Source: Fretibacter sp964410285
Lineage (GTDB): Bacteria > Pseudomonadota > Alphaproteobacteria > Caulobacterales > Maricaulaceae
Length of the DNA stretch: 64,000 nt
Direction: 5' to 3'
NCBI GenBank assembly: GCA_964410285.1
Contig: CAYPFR010000011.1
Location: 1 to 64,000 of the forward strand
The translations under genes and the position numbers were made by a program. Numbering within the stretch: the first letter of the stretch is position 1; the number at the start of each line of letters is the position of its first letter. Below, in pieces: positions 26,573 through 34,658 of this stretch. The notes under the pieces were generated by a model. That model had not been told where the DNA came from, did not search any database, and worked only from the letters and a program-made list of their open reading frames with translations.

Positions 26573-26720
26573 AGCGTTTCCTGCCGTTTTATGACGCCCC
26601 TGCCAAGTCCCTTTCGGGGGTATGATGGCGGGAAGCCAAGCGCGGCAGGATAATATTGCGCAGGCTTTCGAAATGTGTGGCCGCCGCGCCTAAAATTTGG
26701 CGATATGACGGGAAATTCAT

Positions 26721-27632
26721 ATGAAATTCTCAATGTATATGGTCTATCTTTGCCTCATGAGTATAAATGACCCTGTAATAGACGCCCAGACTTACGGCGA
26801 TGATTATGTTATCAAGCAGCGCTGGGAACAATACACGCCGCAGGAACATGCTGTCTGGAGAGAGCTCTATGCGCGCCAAATTGACGTCCTTAATGGCCGC
26901 GCCGCGCCCGAATTTTACAAAGGGCTGGAGCTGCTAGATTTAAACGACGGCGGTATTCCTGACCTCGCCAAGCTCAATAAAGCGCTTGGGGCGCAAACAG
27001 GTTGGCGCGTTGTTTGCGTGCCGCATCTTATTCCAGATGACGTATTTTTTGACCATCTGGCTAATCGGCGATTTCCGGCAGGGCGGTTTATCCGCAAGGC
27101 CGATCAAATGGATTACATTGAAGAACCGGATGTCTTCCACGATGTCTTTGGCCATGTACCGCTCCTCGCCCAGCCTGTGTTTGCCGATTATATGCAAGCA
27201 TATGGCAAAGGCGGGCAGCGGGCGAAATCCGAGGGCATGCTCACCGAACTCGCGCGGCTTTATTGGTACACAGTGGAATTTGGCCTTCTCAATAGCGCCG
27301 ATGGCCTACAAATTTACGGAGCCGGTATTGTCTCCTCTCGCACGGAATCTATTTTCTGCCTCGATAGCGACTCGCCCAACAGGCTCGCATTTGATCTAGA
27401 GCGGGTGATGAAAACCAAGTATAGGATTGATGATTTTCAACAGGTTTATTTTGCCGTTGATGATCTTTATGACCTTCTTCGTGCAACGCAGCAGGATTTT
27501 GGACCGCTCTATGCGCGGCTCAAAGCACAAGACCATATTCATGGCCCCACCGACATATTAAAGACAGACGTCGTGCTCTCACGCGGCACGCAGGACTATG
27601 CCAAAGCGCGGGATAAAACCAAATCGGGTTAA
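26721..27632 (+). CDS. phhA: Phenylalanine 4-monooxygenase
   Basis: Pterin-dependent, Fe(II) enzyme converting Phe to Tyr. The iron site is DVFHDVFGHVPLL (two His) with the downstream Glu in YWYTVEFGL. ATG 26721 has GGGAA upstream, but a later ATG at 26757 (MSINDPVID) is where similarity to the family begins, so either start may be used. The dehydratase phhB needed for pterin recycling is not in the window. It converges with the arginine-degradation operon. Confidence 0.94.
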   Translation: MKFSMYMVYLCLMSINDPVIDAQTYGDDYVIKQRWEQYTPQEHAVWRELYARQIDVLNGRAAPEFYKGLELLDLNDGGIPDLAKLNKALGAQTGWRVVCVPHLIPDDVFFDHLANRRFPAGRFIRKADQMDYIEEPDVFHDVFGHVPLLAQPVFADYMQAYGKGGQRAKSEGMLTELARLYWYTVEFGLLNSADGLQIYGAGIVSSRTESIFCLDSDSPNRLAFDLERVMKTKYRIDDFQQVYFAVDDLYDLLRATQQDFGPLYARLKAQDHIHGPTDILKTDVVLSRGTQDYAKARDKTKSG

Positions 27633-27639
27633 AGCAGGA

Positions 27640-28968
27640 TCATCCCCTCTGGAACGGATAAAACGCCCCGCCCAGCCCCATAATTTTTGTGAGCGCGTCA
27701 AGCGCGGCAAAGCTTTCTTCCATTAAAGCCGGGTCGGGTAAATCCTCTGGGGAGAGTTGGTCTCGGTAATGGGCGCGCACCCACGCCTCAAGGTCTTCAT
27801 GAAGATTAGGCGTAAATTTTTGCCCCGGATTAACCTGCGCCCACTCCGCACCGCTCAACGTAACCCTCAGGCGAAGGCAGGCAGGCCCGCCGCCATTGCG
27901 CATGGATTGGCGCACGTCCACATAAATGACATCCCCAATAGGACCATTGCCCGCCGTCAGCTTATCGCAATAAGCTTTTGTGCGCGGGTTCTCGCGGGTC
28001 TCTAACGGCGCGATCAACGTCAACCGCGCCAGCGAAGGAAACTGCACAAGCATGGAATTAAAAAGATAGGCCTTGATTGCATCGTCTATGGGTACGTCAT
28101 CACTGGAAACCTCGACAAATTGCGGCGTGAACAGCCCGCTCGCGGCCGCGCAAATATCGGCCTGCATTTGCTCCGTGTCAGCAAAGGCCAATTCGTGATA
28201 AAATAGGGTCTCAAGCGCCCCCACGCAGACAACATCATTATGGAACGCTCCTGCGTCTATCGCCGCTTTGGATTGACGCGCCAATACGGTGCGCCCAGCG
28301 TCAAGGCCGTGGCCTCGGGCGAGGGCCTCTGCGGATTGGCGGGTCTGGCGGGCCGGGAAATGCGTATCACCCGCGCCATAGCCATCTCTGCCATAGACAA
28401 AGAGCTCAACGCCCTGTTCCCCGCGCGCGCCGCACAGACGCACATGGTTAGCCGCCCCCTCATCAGCAAAAACAGATTGCATCGGTAAAGCCTCGTGCAC
28501 GATGGCAAATGGGAAAGCTGCGCGCAAAGCTCGCCCTGTTTGCTGCGGCTCAATCGAGCGGTGGAGCATGGTCGACAAATTTGCCGGCGTGAGATGCAAC
28601 CGCCCGTCTGCTGTGTCAAATGAGGGGCTGACGGTTGCGGCATTGGCTGCCCACATAGAACTCGCCGAGAGCATATTGCGCGCAAGCTGCGGATCCTGTG
28701 TCCAGACATCTTCATAAATTTTGCGGTCACTGCCGCGAAAGCCTGCGGCCCTTAGAGCGGGCAGAAAGGGGCGCTGCTGGGGCGGCAATACGCCTTGCCA
28801 TAAGCCGTGCTCATGCATCATGCGCATTTTAGCAAGGCCTTGCAGCGCCGCCTCTTTGGGGCGGGCCGTCAGCCCCGCATTACCCGCAGAGGCCAGATTA
28901 CCTTTGGATAGGCCGCCGTAATTATGGGTGGGGCCAATCAGTCCGTCAAAATTCGATTCTTGCGTCAT
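27640..28968 (-). CDS. astB: N-succinylarginine dihydrolase
   Basis: Second step of the arginine succinyltransferase pathway: succinylarginine to succinylornithine, releasing two NH3 and CO2. Signature N-terminus FDGLIGPTHNYGGLSKGN; the catalytic Cys lies in GGPACLRLRVTLS. Full length at 442 aa. Twelve bp downstream of astD, so in the same operon. Confidence 0.96.
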   Translation of the reverse strand: MTQESNFDGLIGPTHNYGGLSKGNLASAGNAGLTARPKEAALQGLAKMRMMHEHGLWQGVLPPQQRPFLPALRAAGFRGSDRKIYEDVWTQDPQLARNMLSASSMWAANAATVSPSFDTADGRLHLTPANLSTMLHRSIEPQQTGRALRAAFPFAIVHEALPMQSVFADEGAANHVRLCGARGEQGVELFVYGRDGYGAGDTHFPARQTRQSAEALARGHGLDAGRTVLARQSKAAIDAGAFHNDVVCVGALETLFYHELAFADTEQMQADICAAASGLFTPQFVEVSSDDVPIDDAIKAYLFNSMLVQFPSLARLTLIAPLETRENPRTKAYCDKLTAGNGPIGDVIYVDVRQSMRNGGGPACLRLRVTLSGAEWAQVNPGQKFTPNLHEDLEAWVRAHYRDQLSPEDLPDPALMEESFAALDALTKIMGLGGAFYPFQRG

Positions 28969-28980
28969 GATTTAGCCCCG

Positions 28981-30459
28981 CTAAATGTCCGCGAGCGGTT
29001 TAAGACCTTGCATGGGCAAAGCCTCAAGCGCGGAACTGACTTGGCTGGCCATGGGCCACGCGCAGAAATCCGCCGCATAATAGGCGCCCGGCTGATGGTT
29101 ACCAGAAGCCCCCGGCCCGCCAAAAGGAAGGAAGCTCGCCGCCCCCGTTGTCGGGCGGTTAAAATTGACCACCCCCGCGCGAATGCGCGCCCTAAAATCT
29201 TCCCAGAGGTCGGGGCTGTCACTGATAAGCCCGGCCGCAAGCCCAAAGCGCGTATCATTGGCGGCGGCGATGGCGCTGTCCCAATCCGGAGCGCGCAGCG
29301 TCGTTAGGATTGGTCCGAAAATTTCTTCATCGGGCACATCAATGCCAGAGACGTCATAAAGACCGGGCGTCACAAATGCGCTGCCCGCGCCTTGCAACTC
29401 GGCCCGCCGCAAGACCTTCGCGCCCGACCGTTCAAGGCTTTCGGCCGCGCGGGCGACGTGGGCGGCAATTTGGGGGCTAACCAGCGGGCCAAGGCTTGCG
29501 CTAGGACCATCCCATGCGCCAAGCGTTAGCCGCTCCATAAAGCCAAGCAAGGCCGCAATAATAGCCTCGCCCCTTTCCCCCATAGGCACGATCAGACGCC
29601 GCGCACATGTGCAGCGCTGCCCAGAGGTCATAAAAGCTGATTGCGCGATCAGGCTGGCCGCCGCATCCACATCGGCGCAGTCCCAAGTGATCAGCGGGTT
29701 ATTGCCCCCCATTTCCAGCGCCAACACAATTTCAGGCCGTCCGCCAAAATGCTTGTGAATAAAGGCCCCGGTTTTCGCCGAGCCCGTAAACAAAAGCCCG
29801 TCCAAAGCCGGGTCGGAAAGTACCGCTGCGCCTGTGTCCCGCGCGCCCTGCACCAAATTAAAGACCCCATTTGGAAAACCGGCTTGCGCGTAAAACTCAG
29901 CCAAGAGCTGCCCTGCGGCGGGGGTTTGCTCGCTCGGTTTAAACACCACCGTATTGCCGGCAATCAGGGAGGGCAGTATTTGGCCATTGGGTAAATGGGC
30001 CGGAAAATTATAGGGGCCTAATACCGCCATGACCCCGTGCGGGCGGTGCTGCAAAGCCGCACGGCCAAAGGCGGTCTCCCGCGTGCTTTGCCCCGTACGC
30101 TCCTCATAGGCGGTGAGCGAGATATCGACCTTTGCGGGCAATGCGCCTGCTTCCCCTAAAGCGTCCCAAAGCTGCTTTCCGGTCTCGCGCGCAATCAGCT
30201 CCGCCATCTCCGTTTTACGCGCGGTTGCGATCTCTTTAAACCGCGCAATCGGCTCTAGGCGCTCGGGAAGCGAGGCGCGGGACCAAGCCGGAAAGGCGGC
30301 TTTGGCGGCCCTGAAGGCCGCGCGCGTGTCCGCCTGTGTGCTCTCAAAGCCTGACCAGATAAGCCCGTCTTCCCGCCCCGCCCGCGAGGGATCGTGACTT
30401 TCGAAAGAGGGGCCGGATGCCGTCGTCCATTTTCCGTTTACATAATTATTTTTGGTCAT
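28981..30459 (-). CDS. astD: N-succinylglutamate 5-semialdehyde dehydrogenase
   Basis: NAD-dependent aldehyde dehydrogenase, fourth step of the AST pathway. Catalytic Cys in FMTSGQRCTCARRL and Glu in VLALEMGGNNPL. ATG 30459 overlaps the astA stop as ATGA, so this start is favoured over ATG 30471. Translationally coupled to astA and followed by astB. Confidence 0.96.
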   Translation of the reverse strand: MTKNNYVNGKWTTASGPSFESHDPSRAGREDGLIWSGFESTQADTRAAFRAAKAAFPAWSRASLPERLEPIARFKEIATARKTEMAELIARETGKQLWDALGEAGALPAKVDISLTAYEERTGQSTRETAFGRAALQHRPHGVMAVLGPYNFPAHLPNGQILPSLIAGNTVVFKPSEQTPAAGQLLAEFYAQAGFPNGVFNLVQGARDTGAAVLSDPALDGLLFTGSAKTGAFIHKHFGGRPEIVLALEMGGNNPLITWDCADVDAAASLIAQSAFMTSGQRCTCARRLIVPMGERGEAIIAALLGFMERLTLGAWDGPSASLGPLVSPQIAAHVARAAESLERSGAKVLRRAELQGAGSAFVTPGLYDVSGIDVPDEEIFGPILTTLRAPDWDSAIAAANDTRFGLAAGLISDSPDLWEDFRARIRAGVVNFNRPTTGAASFLPFGGPGASGNHQPGAYYAADFCAWPMASQVSSALEALPMQGLKPLADI

Positions 30460-31475
30460 CTTTTTATCCATACGCGGGCGATATCGCCGGCTTTCAGTCC
30501 AAGCGCCGCCAAAGCCGATGGCGGCAAATTGATGTCGCTGCCTGTAAAGCTGAGGGACGTCAGAACGCAGCTAAAGGTCTCGACTTCATTATTACTGACA
30601 AGGGCGGTGAGTGGCCCGCCGCTCTCTAGGGCCTTTTCGGACGCCTTTATCTTAAGGAGCCGGCTATCGCGCACGGTACGGATATCATTGCGCGGCGCGC
30701 TCATTGAAGGACCGCCGTCAAATATATCAATCATGCCGTCATAGCGAAAGCCTTCGGCCTCTAGCAGGCGGCGCGCGCCAATCCCAGCGGGGTGTGTCTG
30801 GCCAATTACCGCCTGCGCCTGCGGCGAAAGTAGCGCCGTATAGATTGGATATTTGGGCATAAGATCAAGGATAAACTGATTATCTTGCTCGGCGGAAATA
30901 TGGTCGGCCTGCGCGAAATCCATGTGGAAGAATTTGCGGCCAATCGCCTCCCAAAACGGGCTTTCGCCCTGATCGGAAACATGGCCGCGAAGCTCTGAAA
31001 TCACGCGGTCGGAGAAACGCTCCGGCGCCGCCGCCATAAGCATATAGCGGGCCTGGGAGATCAGCCGCCCTGCTCCGCTGCCCCGCTGCCCTTTTGTGAC
31101 AAATAGCGATCCGACCTCGCTCGCGCCCGTATAGTCGTTGACAAGGACCAGCACATCCATGTCAAAACGCTTCCTTGCGGCGTTCGATTTTTGCGCCACA
31201 TTTAAAATTCGGAAATTGAAAAAGGGATCACGCATACCGATTTGGGCTTTGATCGCGGAAAGGCCAATGATCTCCCCGTCTAACTCGAGCAGCAATAGAT
31301 AGAAATGATCCGGCGAAATTTCATCCGGGCCCGTGAAGCTTTTGAGGGATTTTGATAGGCGCTCGGTAAGCTTTTCCTCGCCCACGGCCAAGGAGGTAAA
31401 GCCCGGTCCCGCAAGAGCGGCCAGCCGCAATATATCTCCCAAATCCTCGGCACGCGCCGCGCGGGCCCGCATCAT
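30456..31475 (-). CDS. astA: Arginine N-succinyltransferase
   Basis: First step of the AST pathway: succinyl-CoA + arginine. The acyltransferase blocks are intact (RAARAEDLGDILRLA, GSLFVTKGQRGSGAGRLIS, PFWEAIGRKFFHMDFAQAD). Single-subunit form of 339 aa. ATGATG at the start overlaps the stop of the upstream M20 gene, indicating coupled translation. Confidence 0.95.
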   Translation of the reverse strand: MMRARAARAEDLGDILRLAALAGPGFTSLAVGEEKLTERLSKSLKSFTGPDEISPDHFYLLLLELDGEIIGLSAIKAQIGMRDPFFNFRILNVAQKSNAARKRFDMDVLVLVNDYTGASEVGSLFVTKGQRGSGAGRLISQARYMLMAAAPERFSDRVISELRGHVSDQGESPFWEAIGRKFFHMDFAQADHISAEQDNQFILDLMPKYPIYTALLSPQAQAVIGQTHPAGIGARRLLEAEGFRYDGMIDIFDGGPSMSAPRNDIRTVRDSRLLKIKASEKALESGGPLTALVSNNEVETFSCVLTSLSFTGSDINLPPSALAALGLKAGDIARVWIKR

Positions 31476-32755
31476 TTGCCGCGTCCCGATTGCGCCATGG
31501 CTTTGACGTTATGGGCGTCAAACTCACCCGAGGCCAGTTTCAGCAAAATCAGCGCCGCTAACTGGGCTCGGCTTACAAGGCTATCGAGCTTGATAAACTC
31601 TTGGTCAGAATGAATATTTCCGCCAATGACGCCAAGCGTATCCACATTGGGGCAGCCTGCTGCCCATAGGTTATTGCCTTCGCAAACCCCGCCGCTCGGG
31701 GCCCAGCGTATCTCTTGACCCAGCAAAGCACCGGCGCGCCGCACCCAGTCAAAAACCTGCGCATTGGCGGGCGACATGGGTTTAGGCGGGCGGGTAAAGC
31801 CGCCGGTGAGCTCGGCGGTTATCCCGTCCTTGGCCGAAATTTGCGCGGTTAATCTTCTCAATTGCTCCATGACCCAAGCGTCATCACCGTCTTCTTTCAC
31901 TCGCACGTTAAAGCGCCCAATGGCCAGTTCAGGGACGATATTACTCGCGCCTCCGCCGTCAATTTTGGCAATGTTGAAGGTCACGCCTTTGCGCTGTCCA
32001 TTAAGGGCGTCAAGCGCGACCGTAAATTCAGCCATAGCTGCAATGGCGTTACGCCCCAAATGATGATCGCGCCCTGCATGGGCGGCCCTGCCCCGAACAA
32101 TTAAAGCCCAGTTTCCGCTGCCTTTTCGCGCGCCTGCAAGTGAGCCATCGGGAAGCGAGGGTTCAAAAGTTAGCCCGACATGGGCTTTGCGGCCAAGCTC
32201 CATGAGGCGCGGGGCTGAGCCAGGGGAGCCAATTTCTTCATCCGGGCTCAGCAATACCGTATATCCCAAACGGTCTTTATGCTCGCTGCGTTCGAGCGCC
32301 TCCAACGCAGCCATCATGACCAATATCCCGCCCTTCATATCTGCCGTTCCCGGGCCATTGACCGTATTATCATCTAGGTATTTGGGCGCCTGAAAATGAA
32401 AATCGTCGGGAAAAACCGTATCATAATGACCTGTGAGCACTAGCTGCACGGGGGCATCTGGTCGCGCGCATAGCTCTAGAGCGGGCGCATATTCGCGCCG
32501 CTCTTTCTCGCCTTTGGGCGTTATATACTCGCCTGTTTCAAGAGGGCGGTCGGTGATTTCAACGGGCAAGCGCTGTGCCTGCGCCCGCAAAAGCGCCCGC
32601 ATAGCGCGCAGCCCAGCCGCATTGTGGGAGCCTGAGTTTTGCGCGGACCACGCCAGAAGCGTCTCAACCATTTCGGGTTTTTGCCCCGCAATAGCATTTA
32701 AAATGGCGCGTTCCTGCGGGGAAATCTTAAAGGGTTTATCGATATGGCGAGGCAT
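31472..32755 (-). CDS. M20-family metallohydrolase in the AST operon
   Basis: Zinc amidohydrolase of the ArgE/DapE/carboxypeptidase G2 class. Metal and catalytic residues are visible: LTGHYDTVFP, GTADMKGGILVM, DEEIGSPG, TFEPSLPDG and the final His in GGNIHSDQEF. ATG 32755 has GGAG well placed upstream. It is the first gene of the astA-astD-astB operon and overlaps astA. As no astE lies here, it is the likely N-succinylglutamate desuccinylase substitute (inference); a different N-acyl amino acid substrate is the alternative. Confidence 0.85.
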   Translation of the reverse strand: MPRHIDKPFKISPQERAILNAIAGQKPEMVETLLAWSAQNSGSHNAAGLRAMRALLRAQAQRLPVEITDRPLETGEYITPKGEKERREYAPALELCARPDAPVQLVLTGHYDTVFPDDFHFQAPKYLDDNTVNGPGTADMKGGILVMMAALEALERSEHKDRLGYTVLLSPDEEIGSPGSAPRLMELGRKAHVGLTFEPSLPDGSLAGARKGSGNWALIVRGRAAHAGRDHHLGRNAIAAMAEFTVALDALNGQRKGVTFNIAKIDGGGASNIVPELAIGRFNVRVKEDGDDAWVMEQLRRLTAQISAKDGITAELTGGFTRPPKPMSPANAQVFDWVRRAGALLGQEIRWAPSGGVCEGNNLWAAGCPNVDTLGVIGGNIHSDQEFIKLDSLVSRAQLAALILLKLASGEFDAHNVKAMAQSGRGK

Positions 32756-32982
32756 AATGCTCCGGGACTTGCAGCAAGCAGGACCCCGCCAAAAGAGCGC
32801 GTCGACTGAATGCCCTCCCAGAATAACGGCCTTGCCGCGCAATGGAAATGCTTAAATCGGGGCTGCGGGGAAATACTCTGCCAAACTCTGACGTCCCGAA
32901 AGGGCCCAGCCCCAGCTTTGCGCTTACCCAAGGCTCGCGCGCCGGCGCGCGCAGCTTAAGACGGACAAAGTTTTAGGCCTCA

Positions 32983-33012
32983 AAAAAAACGGGGCCCCGA
33001 AGGACCCCGCTA
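32983..33012 (-). terminator. Rho-independent terminator
   Basis: On the minus strand CGGGGTCC-TTC-GGGGCCCCG followed by eight T residues. It lies 21 bp after the stop of the 33033-34475 gene. Confidence 0.9.
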
Positions 33013-33032
33013 GAATTCGATATTATGCAGAC

Positions 33033-34475
33033 CTATTGGCAAGCATACATGTAGTTACCACATGTCTTCATGAAGTGAATAACCGTTCCGTTCGCACCCT
33101 GAATGCGGAACGCTTCGCGGTCACGATCAGATGTGTTCAGGACATAGTAGCCATAGTGGTGCTGCTCGCCGAGACCAAGGATACCACGAGTACCGATTGG
33201 AAGTGTTTCTTCGGAGAACATGAACTCATTGGCATCGCGGAAGCCGCCTTCATAACCCATGCTGCGGAACAGATAGTTCAGATATGCGCGGTCACCTGCA
33301 TTAGAGGAGTAACGCTGCTGAAGCTTGGCGTAGAACTGCGAAGCAGAAAGTCCGTGAGAATCGCCAAATTCAGGCATTGTACCTAGGCGCGAAAGTGATT
33401 TCGGCTGAGATCCGTTATCCACGTTGAAGATTGCAACAGGTGACGGTCCGCAAACATTATAGGCTGTTTGGACGACAGTCTGCTGCGGTACAGCAGGACA
33501 CTGCGCGCGGTCATAAACCAGCGAACCATCCCAGCAAGAGAATGTTTCAGGTTGCGGCTGAGCCGGACACTGAGACGCGTCAGACACGATAGAGTTGTCC
33601 CAGCACTGCACTGTGCGCTGAACTTCTGGCTGTGGCTCTGGCGCACAATCAGCGGCGCTGAGGGCCATACAGCCGTCCCAGCAGCGATAGGCGGCTGGAG
33701 CCGACGGCAGCGGCGCAACAGCAGTTGGCGCTACCATAGCGGCCTTTTTGACAGAGTTTCCACCGCCAAATCTATAGCGGAAGCCTGTCATAAGAGCGTG
33801 TGATCCAACGTCTTCGAATGTCGCGGCCGCAGAGGCAAGTGAGCCGATGACCGGCGCAACAGACCCTGTGAAATCAAGATTGTTGGAGTTCATATAGCGG
33901 TAATGCGTATCCCATGTGAGATTATCAGAAATCTCATAGCCAAGACCCGCAAGAAGTTGCCAGCCAAGGCCCGTGTCGCCGTCCTTGAAGGAACATGCCA
34001 CACCAGAACACACAGGCGTTGAAATATTTGCTGAACCCGCTCCGCCCGTTGGGAAGTCATGGGCAACAGCGGTAACATTGCCGCGAACGATACCGATACC
34101 AGCACCGACATAAGGCTCCCAGCGTCCAAAGTCGCTAAAATCGTAAATCGCGTTCAAAAAGCCTGTTGTTGTCTCAAGCTTAGCCGAGCTGCTCGGCGTT
34201 TGAGAAATCTGACCAAGATCAGTGAAAAGCTGCGCTGCATCCAGTTCAAGACGCCAGTTATTGCCAAAGTCATAGCCAAGGCCAACTGACCCCGTCGCAT
34301 TGCCTTCCGATTCAACATCACCCACGAGATCACCCGTGATATCAATGTCATTATGTGTGCCGTAACCGGCATTGCCGCGCAGGTACCAACCCGCATCGTC
34401 ATCATCCGCAAAGGCGACGGATGGCATAGCCACCATGGCGCCTACGGCGACAGCTGACAAAAGAATCTTATTCAT
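33033..34475 (-). CDS. OmpA-type barrel protein with CWDG hinge and novel C-terminal domain
   Basis: A 480-aa secreted protein. Signal peptide MNKILLSAVAVGAMVAMPSVAFA, then an eight-strand OmpA-like barrel (about residues 28-245) starting AGWYLRGNAGYGTHNDI. A hinge follows with three Cys-bounded repeats (YRCWDG..., VQCWDN..., FSCWDG...). The last ~125 residues are not an OmpA peptidoglycan domain: SRLGTMPEFGDSHGLSAS through GYEGGFRDANEFMF to HFMKTCGNYMYAC; I do not recognise them. The barrel-coding DNA is identical to that of the next gene upstream. RBS GGGGAGAATACC precedes ATG 34475. Confidence 0.85.
   Translation of the reverse strand: MNKILLSAVAVGAMVAMPSVAFADDDDAGWYLRGNAGYGTHNDIDITGDLVGDVESEGNATGSVGLGYDFGNNWRLELDAAQLFTDLGQISQTPSSSAKLETTTGFLNAIYDFSDFGRWEPYVGAGIGIVRGNVTAVAHDFPTGGAGSANISTPVCSGVACSFKDGDTGLGWQLLAGLGYEISDNLTWDTHYRYMNSNNLDFTGSVAPVIGSLASAAATFEDVGSHALMTGFRYRFGGGNSVKKAAMVAPTAVAPLPSAPAAYRCWDGCMALSAADCAPEPQPEVQRTVQCWDNSIVSDASQCPAQPQPETFSCWDGSLVYDRAQCPAVPQQTVVQTAYNVCGPSPVAIFNVDNGSQPKSLSRLGTMPEFGDSHGLSASQFYAKLQQRYSSNAGDRAYLNYLFRSMGYEGGFRDANEFMFSEETLPIGTRGILGLGEQHHYGYYVLNTSDRDREAFRIQGANGTVIHFMKTCGNYMYACQ
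33764..34400. repeat. Perfect 637-bp direct repeat, copy 1
   Basis: This block is identical, base for base, to 35324-35960 (offset 1560 bp). It encodes the mature outer-membrane barrel of the 33033-34475 protein. Both edges are sharp: hinge and signal-peptide sequences on either side differ between the two genes. Confidence 0.97.
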
Positions 34476-34530
34476 GGTATTCTCCCCAAGATGGACGTGA
34501 CTCCGGATGAAGCCTAAAAATTCCACTGTT

Positions 34531-34559
34531 CATTACAACGAAGGCGGGGTGCATATCAA
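34531..34559 (-). promoter_or_regulatory. Candidate promoter of the first barrel gene
   Basis: On the minus strand TTGATA (34559-34554), a 17-bp spacer and GTAATG. The -10 is weak, so this is tentative. It lies 56 bp before the ATG. Confidence 0.3.
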
Positions 34560-34589
34560 GCGAAATTAAGAAGAAGTTAAATTCTTTTA

Positions 34590-34628
34590 CACACAAAAGC
34601 CTACACTCCCCTCGGAATGTAGGCTTTT
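34590..34628 (-). terminator. Rho-independent terminator
   Basis: AAAAGCCTACA and TGTAGGCTTTT form an 11-bp stem with a 12-nt loop 30 bp past the OmpA gene stop. The stem itself ends in TTTT on either strand. Confidence 0.85.
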
Positions 34629-34658
34629 CGCTAGATTTACAGGCTTTGAAGCGCCAAA

